NCBI RefSeq assembly: GCF_963931595.1
Contig: NZ_OZ007030.1
Coordinates: 1,728,481-1,792,480, forward strand
Reading direction: 5' to 3'
Origin: an uncultured Subdoligranulum sp.
GTDB taxonomy: Bacteria > Bacillota > Clostridia > Oscillospirales > Ruminococcaceae
DNA: 64,000 bases
Shown here one piece after another: positions 58,407-64,000 of the stretch (position 1 is the first letter of the stretch; every line of letters begins with the position of its first letter). The notes beneath the pieces were generated by a model. That model did no database searches and was not told the origin of the DNA. It saw nothing but the letters and a program-made list of their open reading frames with translations. The translations under genes and the position numbers were made by a program.

Positions 58407-59582
58407 TCAGTTGTTGATTTCCAACAGTTTGGTGCGCAGCTCGCCCTCGATGCGGCCCAGCTCCTCCTCGGCGCTGGCGCGCTTGGCCTTGCCCTCGGCG
58501 CGGATCTTGTTCAGCTCGTCCAGCGTCTCGATCAGTTGCTTGTTGGTCTGCTGCAGCGTCTCAATGTCCACAATGCCCCGCTCGGACTCCTTGGCAATGT
58601 CGATGGTGCCCTGCTTGAGGGTGGCCGCATTGCGCTTGAGCAGCTCGTTGGTGGCATCGGTGACGGCCCGCTCCGCCTTCATGGCCTCCTGGCTGTGGGC
58701 AATGCCCAGGGCCAGCACCATCTGGTTCTTCCACAGCGGGATGGTGTTCACGATGGTGGTCTGGATCTTTTCGGCCATGATGGTGTCGTTGGACTGGATC
58801 AGCCGGATCTGGGGGCCCATCTGGATGGAGACATTGCGGGTCAGTTCCAGATCGTAGAGCTTCTTCTCGAATCGGTCGCAGAGATCCGCCAGGTCCCGGG
58901 CCGCCTGGGCATCCTCCGGCAGCTGGGTGCGCTGGGCCTTCTCCTGGGCCGCTTTCAAATCGCCGGCACGCACCGCGTTCAGCTTCTTCTTGCCGGCCAG
59001 GATATACATGGTCAGCTCCTTGAAGTACACCAGATTCAGCTGGTACATCTTGTCCAGCATGGTGATATCCTTCATCAGGGTGACCTGGTGGTCCTCCAGC
59101 TGGGCGCGGATGCGCTCCACATTCTTATCGGCGCTGTCATACCGGGTCTTGAGCTGCTCGATGTTGCTGCCCGCCTTCTTGAAAAAGCCCAGGATGCCCT
59201 TGGGCTGCTCGGCGTTGGCGTCAAAATCCTTCAGTTCGGTGATCAGGCTGGTGATCAGCTCGCCGGTCTCCCCCATGTCCTTGGTCTTGACCCGGGAAAG
59301 GGCCGTCTCGGAGAAATCACTGAGCTTCTTCTGGCTGGCGGCACCGTACTGCAGCACCAGCTGGGAGTTGGTAATATCAATTTTCTCGGCGAAATCGTCC
59401 ACCATCTTCTGCTCTTCCGGGCTCAGCGGGGTGTCCTCCACACGGACAGGTTCCGCCTTGGGGGCTTCCTCCTCCGCCTTTTCCTCCGCCATGGGGTCCA
59501 GCGTCAGACTGGGGGCGGCATCCAGCGTCAGCGACGGGGCCGCCGGTACGTTCAGGTCCAATTCCTTGTTCAGGTCAGCCAT
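58407..59582 (-). CDS. telA: TelA-family (toxic anion resistance) protein
   Basis: A 391-residue mostly helical cytoplasmic protein. The first 50 residues are acidic and low complexity; the TelA core (about 50-370) includes KIDITNSQLVLQYGAASQKK, LGFFKKAGSNIEQL, and NVSIQMGPQIRLIQSND, conserved in the family. TelA genes are nearly always next to xpaC, and this one follows it by 28 bases. Links to tellurite or cell-wall stress resistance have been reported for some members; the mechanism is unknown. Confidence 0.92.
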   Translation of the reverse strand: MADLNKELDLNVPAAPSLTLDAAPSLTLDPMAEEKAEEEAPKAEPVRVEDTPLSPEEQKMVDDFAEKIDITNSQLVLQYGAASQKKLSDFSETALSRVKTKDMGETGELITSLITELKDFDANAEQPKGILGFFKKAGSNIEQLKTRYDSADKNVERIRAQLEDHQVTLMKDITMLDKMYQLNLVYFKELTMYILAGKKKLNAVRAGDLKAAQEKAQRTQLPEDAQAARDLADLCDRFEKKLYDLELTRNVSIQMGPQIRLIQSNDTIMAEKIQTTIVNTIPLWKNQMVLALGIAHSQEAMKAERAVTDATNELLKRNAATLKQGTIDIAKESERGIVDIETLQQTNKQLIETLDELNKIRAEGKAKRASAEEELGRIEGELRTKLLEINN

Positions 59583-59610
59583 TGAGGGTCCTCACTTTCT
59601 TGTATGGTCT

Positions 59611-60228
59611 TTATTTTGTCAGGTTCTGGCTCTTCAGGATGCTGTCCAGCACTTCCATGTCGGTGGACAAGTCCATCACCTCGCTGCTGTACAGCGATTC
59701 GAGAAGATTGTCAAAGGCGTTGGCCGTGGTGACGGCATTCTGCCGCAGCTCCGAAAGAATCCCGTCGGAGGCACCGTTTGCCTCCAGCTCCACATAGCCG
59801 CTCATCAGCTTGATGATCTCCGGCAGATAGTACCGCGCAAACCGGTCGATCTGACGGGCCTTTTGGGGGTCATGCTCCACCGTCCGGACGATCTTGCGGC
59901 CGGTGGCCTCCATCTGGTCCATGGCGTCCGACAAAACCTGGTCGGGGATGGCATCGTTGAGCTGGTGCAGCGCATCCAGGTTCCGTTCGATGCCGGTGAG
60001 CATGGCGTCCACATCCTCGCTGCCGGTGGCAAAGGGCATCAGGGTGCGCACCACCCGCATGGGACAGAGCACCCGGGCCACGCCGTACACCACAGCGCTG
60101 CACACCGCCACCAGGACGAGATTGCCCAGCGAATAGGGCGGAAACACCAGCGATGCCACCGGCCAGGCCAGCGCCGCCAGATAGAGCGGCAGAACGGGCC
60201 GGACCTGTTTTTCCTTCCATTTGCTCAT
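59611..60228 (-). CDS. XpaC-family protein (5-bromo-4-chloroindolyl phosphate hydrolysis family)
   Basis: ATG 60228 behind GGGAGG gives 205 residues. Two N-terminal membrane segments (about 12-50) are followed by the helical XpaC domain with NDAIPDQVLSDAMDQME, FARYYLPEIIKLMSGY and a C-terminal MDLSTDMEVLDSILKS. It is the first gene of the XpaC-TelA-LemA-TPM unit and is homologous to the C-terminal half of the protein at 53405-54646. Confidence 0.88.
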   Translation of the reverse strand: MSKWKEKQVRPVLPLYLAALAWPVASLVFPPYSLGNLVLVAVCSAVVYGVARVLCPMRVVRTLMPFATGSEDVDAMLTGIERNLDALHQLNDAIPDQVLSDAMDQMEATGRKIVRTVEHDPQKARQIDRFARYYLPEIIKLMSGYVELEANGASDGILSELRQNAVTTANAFDNLLESLYSSEVMDLSTDMEVLDSILKSQNLTK

Positions 60229-60258
60229 GGCGTGTCCTCCCGATGGAATAATAGACTT

Positions 60259-60287
60259 ATTATAGACCAAAAACGGGGTGGTTTCAA
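60259..60287 (-). promoter_or_regulatory. Sigma-A promoter of the XpaC-TelA unit
   Basis: Minus strand: TTGAAA (60282-60287), 17-base spacer, TATAAT (60259-60264). The -35 overlaps the last codons of the upstream glycosylase gene. Confidence 0.8.
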
Positions 60288-60814
60288 CCGTCGGAATGTA
60301 AAAACGGCGTCAGCGCCGCGCCCCAGGCGGCCCGCAGTTTTTCCATCGACCAGGCCGCGTTGGCGGGGCTGGTGCTGGGCAGCACGGTGGCGGCCAGGCC
60401 GGTCAGCGGCTGGGCGTACCGGGCATAGACCCGCCCCGAGGCAGCCCCGTTGCAGAACACCGCCCGCACCCCCAGCCTTCGGATCAGCGCCGCCACATCG
60501 TTGGGTTCCACGTTGCGGATGGAGGCATCCGACGCGCCGCGGATATCGCAGGCGCCGATGGTATCCCACACCGCCATGCCGTGGCGCAGGATGATCTGCT
60601 TTTTGGCTTCCAGGTCGGCCCAGTCCGGCACCGGTTCCCCGGTGAGGGAGGCCAGCAGCGGCCAGAACCGGTTCTGCGGGTGGCCATAGAAAAAGCCCTG
60701 TTCCCGGCTCCTGGGACTGGGAAAGCTGCCCAGGATCAGCGCATTGGCCCGGGCCCCGTGGAGCGGCGGCAGGCCCGGCCCCACATGGGTGTAGGCCGCT
60801 TTGGTGGAGGCCAT
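60284..60814 (-). CDS. DNA-deoxyinosine/uracil glycosylase (Mug-like family)
   Basis: ATG 60814, about 10 bases behind GGAGGCG, gives 176 residues. The N-terminal LILGSFPSPRSREQGFFYGHPQNRFW is the hallmark of the Mug-like deoxyinosine glycosylase group (seen here as GSFPSPRS and FYGHPQNRFWPLL), with AVFCNGAASG and LPSTSPANAAWSMEK completing the fold. It would remove deaminated bases from DNA. It starts one base after the HAD phosphatase stop and is cotranscribed with it. Confidence 0.9.
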   Translation of the reverse strand: MASTKAAYTHVGPGLPPLHGARANALILGSFPSPRSREQGFFYGHPQNRFWPLLASLTGEPVPDWADLEAKKQIILRHGMAVWDTIGACDIRGASDASIRNVEPNDVAALIRRLGVRAVFCNGAASGRVYARYAQPLTGLAATVLPSTSPANAAWSMEKLRAAWGAALTPFLHSDG

Positions 60815-60815
60815 C

Positions 60816-61622
60816 TCAGAACGCCTCCGGCCACAGGCTGCGGCAGAGGTCCGCCACCCCGTGGGGCGCGGCGTCGGGGCCGGTGCGGTCGGCCGCGGCC
60901 TTGGCGGCTTTGCTACCGTTTTCCATGGCAATGCCCAGCCCTGCGGCGGCCAGCATGGGCACGTCGTTGTCGCCGTCGCCCATGGCCACGCATTCCTCCG
61001 GCGTCAGGCCCGCCAGCCCGGCCAGCTCACAGAGGCCGTGGCCCTTGTCCACCCCGGTCTGGCAGATGTCGCAGCCGTCGCTGCCGGGGTAGGAATAGAG
61101 GAACCGCAGTCCCAGATAACCGTACTTTTGCTGGAACTGGGCGGCACGCTCGGGGGGCAGGAAGCCGAAGGCACCGAAGGGCATCTCCACCAGGTGATGA
61201 TCCTGGTCTTCCCCGTCCAGAATATGGTTGTGAAGATTCTTGGCACGATCCCGGGCGATAAACTCCTCATAGCCGATGTAGGCGTAGTTGGCATCGTGGA
61301 AGGTAAACCGCAGCGGCAGTTCGTAGTCCTCAAAAAAGTCCACCAGCGCGTACATTTCCTCGTTGGTCAGCCGGTGGAGGGCCAGCTCGTTGCCCTTGCC
61401 GTCCAGCAGCTGGGCGCCGCCTGCGCAGACCCAGTAATCCGGCCGCACCGACCGCAACAGTCCCTTGCCCACGCCGGTACGGCCCCGGCCGGTGGCGATG
61501 GCGATCTTCACGCCCAGGCGCTGCACGGCGTTGACCGCGTCGGCGTTCTCCCGCGGGATGCGCTCGCAGCCCTCGGGGCGCAGCGTGCCGTCTATATCCA
61601 AAAGCAACAGCTTGTACTTCAT
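60816..61622 (-). CDS. HAD-superfamily Cof-type phosphatase
   Basis: ATG 61622, behind GGAGGGAA, gives 268 residues. HAD motifs: I LLLLDIDGTLRP (nucleophile Asp and D+2), II IAIATGRGRTG, III the Lys after GVDKGHGL and IV AMGDGDNDVPML. The large C2-type cap (about 85-190) places it with the Cof/YidA phosphatases, which hydrolyse sugar phosphates and other small phosphates. It heads a two-gene unit with the DNA glycosylase. Confidence 0.9.
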   Translation of the reverse strand: MKYKLLLLDIDGTLRPEGCERIPRENADAVNAVQRLGVKIAIATGRGRTGVGKGLLRSVRPDYWVCAGGAQLLDGKGNELALHRLTNEEMYALVDFFEDYELPLRFTFHDANYAYIGYEEFIARDRAKNLHNHILDGEDQDHHLVEMPFGAFGFLPPERAAQFQQKYGYLGLRFLYSYPGSDGCDICQTGVDKGHGLCELAGLAGLTPEECVAMGDGDNDVPMLAAAGLGIAMENGSKAAKAAADRTGPDAAPHGVADLCRSLWPEAF

Positions 61623-61643
61623 GAAAATTCCCTCCTGTGGGGT

Positions 61644-61673
61644 ATTATAGCAAAGTATACCGCTTTCCCGCAA
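61644..61673 (-). promoter_or_regulatory. Sigma-A promoter of the HAD-glycosylase unit
   Basis: Minus strand: TTGCGG (61668-61673), 18-base spacer, TATAAT (61644-61649). Confidence 0.78.
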
Positions 61674-61700
61674 GGCATATTGTAAACGGGGGTGATCTGC

Positions 61701-62417
61701 ATGCACGGGGGTCTGGAACTGGCACGGCCGCGGCGCCGCAAAAAGGCAATCCGGGTGGCGGCCGGAGCGCTGGCGGTGGCGGCGCTGTGGCTGGCAATGC
61801 CCCGCCTGCGGGTCGGATTTTCGGCAGTCCGGGAGCGCGCCGCCGCGGCGCTGGGCGACTGGGTCAGTCCCCACTATACCGACCGGCTGGCGTCGCTGAC
61901 CCGCCAGAACGCCGACCTGCATAAGCAGCTGGCCCGGGCGCAGCAGGCCCAGGCAGAAAACGATGCCATGCGCCAGCTGCTGGGCAGCTCCCTGCCCGAG
62001 GGCCGCTGGCAGCCCGCCCGGGTGGTGGCCCGCCGCAGCGACGGTGCCGTGCTGGCCTGCACCGCCGAGGCGGGAGCCGCCGTGCTGGACGCCCGGGGCC
62101 GCTTTGCCGGGCAGGTGGTGGAGGCGACCGGCCCGGAGACCTGCCGTTTTGCCTTTGCGGGCAGTGAGGAAGCCCCCTGTGCCGGGTTGAGCGGCACTTT
62201 TGCGGGATTGCTGGAATGGCAGGGTGACTGGGTCCTGACGGGACTTCCGGCGGACTGCGCCCTGCCCGCAGGCAGCGTGGTGACCACCCCCGGCGGCTGC
62301 TGGCTGGGACGGACGGCAGAAGCGCCCCGCCCCGACGCCGACGGGCTGACCGCCCGGTCCCTGCTGACCGACACAGCCGACTTGAACGGCTCGGTATTTT
62401 TTGTAAAAGTTTCGTGA
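61701..62417 (+). CDS. mreC: MreC-like rod-shape protein (short form)
   Basis: ATG 61701, behind GGGGGTGATCTGC, is preferred to the GTG at 61692 that overlaps the ribosome site; 238 residues, shorter than typical MreC (270-300). A basic N-tail and membrane segment (about 20-38) are followed by a coiled coil (about 66-100, LTRQNADLHKQLARAQQAQ) and the beta-barrel domain with RVVARRSDGAVLACT and VLDARGRFAGQVVEATG, and SVVTTPGGCWLGRT near the end. It would scaffold the elongation machinery with PBP2, encoded next. No mreB is in the window. Confidence 0.8.
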   Translation: MHGGLELARPRRRKKAIRVAAGALAVAALWLAMPRLRVGFSAVRERAAAALGDWVSPHYTDRLASLTRQNADLHKQLARAQQAQAENDAMRQLLGSSLPEGRWQPARVVARRSDGAVLACTAEAGAAVLDARGRFAGQVVEATGPETCRFAFAGSEEAPCAGLSGTFAGLLEWQGDWVLTGLPADCALPAGSVVTTPGGCWLGRTAEAPRPDADGLTARSLLTDTADLNGSVFFVKVS

Positions 62418-62421
62418 GCAA

Positions 62422-62450
62422 TTGCCAATTCGACAAAAATCGCCTATACT
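62422..62450 (+). promoter_or_regulatory. Sigma-A promoter of the PBP2 gene
   Basis: TTGCCA (62422-62427), 17-base spacer, TATACT (62445-62450), in the 57-base gap between mreC and the PBP2 start. Confidence 0.8.
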
Positions 62451-62474
62451 AGTAACCAAACGGAGGTGGAAGGC

Positions 62475-64000
62475 ATGTCCAGGCGAAAAGCGGACCGTCC
62501 GGGCGGACGGGGGCGTGTGGCTGTGCTGCTGGTGCTTTGCTGCACGGTCTTTGTGCTCTTTTTTGCGCGGCTGGCCTGGATGCAGTTTGCCATGGCCGAC
62601 CACTATGCCGAGAAGGCGGCCGAAGCCAGTTCGGCCAGCTACACGGTGGAACAGCATGCAGCCCGGGGGATGATCACCGACCGCAACGGCACGGTGCTGG
62701 CCCGGGACACCACCGTCTACGATGTGTATCTCCGGGTTCCGGCGCCTCCGGGCACCGATCTGACCGAGACAGTTCAAAGGATGCAGGCCCTGACAGGCGG
62801 CAAGGATGTGGAAACACAACTTGCCGCCTTTTGTTCTGCCGTTTCGGCCGGTGAACTGCTGGTGCTGGAGGCGGTGGACAGCGAAACCATGACGGCGCTC
62901 TATCAGTCCGGGCTGGTGCAGAGCGGCGCCATCCGGCTTTCCGCCCGCGGGGAGCGCAGCTGGCCGGAGGGCACTCTGCTGCCCCACGCCCTGGGCTTCA
63001 CCGGGCCCATCACGGCGGAGGAATGGCCTGCCGCCAAAGCCAAGGGCCTTGCCATGGACAGCATTGTGGGCCAGAGCGGGCTGGAGAAAGCCTACGACGA
63101 TCTGCTGCGCGGCCAGGACGGGCAGCTGCTCATCAACACCGGGCTGGACGGCGCCGTGCGCGCCACCATCCAGCAGAGCACCACCACGCCGGGTGCCACG
63201 CTGGTGCTGACGCTGGACGCCTCCCTGCAGGCCACCCTGCAGCAGGCGCTGCGCCAGCGCATCGAGACACTGCAATCCACCGCCATGGCCGGGGGCGGGC
63301 GGGAGTGCCGCGCCGGTGCCGCCGTGGTGGTGGATGTGAAGACCGGCGGCATTCTGGCCGCCGCCAACTGGCCGGGCTACGATCTGAACAATTACCGCAG
63401 CGACTATGCGGCCCTTTCCGCCAATGCCGACGCGCCGCTGCTGGACCGGGCCTTCCAGGGCCTGTACGCCCCCGGCTCCGCCTTCAAGCCGGCAGTGGCG
63501 GCTGCGGCCCTCACCGCGGGTTTCGACCCCGACGACACCGTCAACTGCACGGGACGATACCTGTACTACAGCGGCTACCAGCCCGGCTGCCTGCAGTACG
63601 GCCATGCCGGGCCGGTCGATATGCGCACCGCCCTGGAACAGAGCTGCAACATTTTTTTCTATGATGTGGGCCGGCGGCTGGGGGTGGACACCTTCAGCGC
63701 CATGGCAGAGCAGCTGGGGCTGGCACAGCCCACCGGCGTGGAAGTTCCCGAGGCGGAGGGTCGCCTGACCTGGTCCACCGACGAGAACTACCAGGCGGGC
63801 CTTACCCTGATGGCGGCCATCGGCCAGGGCAACACCGCCGTGACCCCCGCCCAGCTGGCCGTCTATGCCGCCACGCTGGCCACCGGCGGCCAGCGCCCCA
63901 CCCTGCATTTTGCCGACCGGGCCCTTCAGCCCGCCACCGGGCAGACCGTCTGGCAGTACGAGCCCAGCTTTACCACCGTGCCGGGCGGCGAGACGGTGTT
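62475..64000 (+). CDS. Penicillin-binding protein 2 (MrdA-like transpeptidase), 3' end missing
   Basis: ATG 62475, behind ACGGAGGTGG, opens a frame that runs off the window after 508 codons. A short basic tail and membrane segment (about 15-34) precede the PBP dimerisation domain (ARGMITDRNGTVLARD near residue 66) and the transpeptidase domain with the active-site S335-x-x-K338 (APGSAFKP) and S390-C-N392; the K-T/S-G motif lies beyond the window. It cross-links peptidoglycan during elongation. Its partner MreC is just upstream, though the gene also has its own promoter. Confidence 0.93.
   Translation, partial: MSRRKADRPGGRGRVAVLLVLCCTVFVLFFARLAWMQFAMADHYAEKAAEASSASYTVEQHAARGMITDRNGTVLARDTTVYDVYLRVPAPPGTDLTETVQRMQALTGGKDVETQLAAFCSAVSAGELLVLEAVDSETMTALYQSGLVQSGAIRLSARGERSWPEGTLLPHALGFTGPITAEEWPAAKAKGLAMDSIVGQSGLEKAYDDLLRGQDGQLLINTGLDGAVRATIQQSTTTPGATLVLTLDASLQATLQQALRQRIETLQSTAMAGGGRECRAGAAVVVDVKTGGILAAANWPGYDLNNYRSDYAALSANADAPLLDRAFQGLYAPGSAFKPAVAAAALTAGFDPDDTVNCTGRYLYYSGYQPGCLQYGHAGPVDMRTALEQSCNIFFYDVGRRLGVDTFSAMAEQLGLAQPTGVEVPEAEGRLTWSTDENYQAGLTLMAAIGQGNTAVTPAQLAVYAATLATGGQRPTLHFADRALQPATGQTVWQYEPSFTTVPGGETV

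Noticed and set aside
1..64000. CRISPR arrays, insertion sequences, prophage or integrative-element genes
   Set aside because: No regularly spaced repeats, transposase, integrase or phage structural gene was seen; gene content is ordinary chromosomal plus surface-glycan loci.

Overview
The window looks like a chromosomal segment of a GC-rich, anaerobic, low-copy-element Firmicute of the Faecalibacterium / Gemmiger / Subdoligranulum kind (Oscillospiraceae). This rests on the high GC coding sequence, AGGAGG-type ribosome binding sites, GTG and TTG starts, strong sigma-A promoters (often with an extended -10), pyruvate formate-lyase with its activase, a TagGH-like exporter, DUF1540/DUF4179/DUF4830/DUF5662 proteins and an MreC/PBP2 pair. 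The genus is inference; no rRNA or tRNA gene was seen. No insertion sequence, prophage or CRISPR array was seen.

Layout. 1-6317 (+): nonulosonic (sialic) acid operon neuB(partial)-neuC-Gfo/Idh-DUF2500-Gfo/Idh-neuA, with a two-gene ThrE-type exporter overlapping its end. 6365-7840 (-): a DUF4830 lipid-side protein and a GDPD phosphodiesterase. 8018-10794 (+): two-component system plus a coiled-coil membrane protein. 10873-11331: divergent pair of tiny Cys-rich proteins. 11438-22306 (+): PPK2 followed without a gap by nine glycosyltransferases. 22307-25694 (-): a candidate structured small RNA, pflA and pflB. 26020-27951: an unrecognised polytopic membrane protein (-) and a small multidrug-export-type protein (+). 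28132-31321 (-): lysS, greA, trpS. 31450-33169 (-): ECF sigma factor with a DUF4179 regulator. 33295-38329 (-): DUF5662, a beta-CASP nuclease-like protein and a large GH25/BIG2/5'-nucleotidase-like surface protein. 38485-41640 (-): DUF2975, HTH regulator, DUF4153 and TcdA. 41800-44229 (-): HD hydrolase, an unknown membrane protein and RlmD. 44345-46929: flavodoxin-like reductase (+), PAP2 phosphatase (-), Wzy-like polymerase (+). 46976-55815 (-): seven-gene surface-glycan export/assembly operon with TagGH. 55918-60228 (-): SDR, TPM/YgcG-type protein, LemA, TelA, XpaC. 60284-61622 (-): DNA glycosylase and HAD phosphatase. 61701-64000 (+): MreC-like protein and PBP2 (runs off the end).

How it fits together. 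Sialic acid activation, nine glycosyltransferases, a Wzy-like polymerase, GT-C-like membrane proteins and a TagGH exporter all point to heavy investment in a secreted or wall-linked glycan, spread over four separate transcription units. The envelope theme continues with GH25, SGNH, PAP2, GDPD, MreC and PBP2. The most interesting unexplained signals are: (i) an identical promoter-plus-inverted-repeat layout shared by pfl and a candidate small RNA lying just beyond the pfl operon; (ii) a GH25 muramidase fused to a 5'-nucleotidase-like domain whose metal motifs are all degraded; and (iii) two equal-length (406 aa) paralogous membrane proteins that I cannot assign to a known family.
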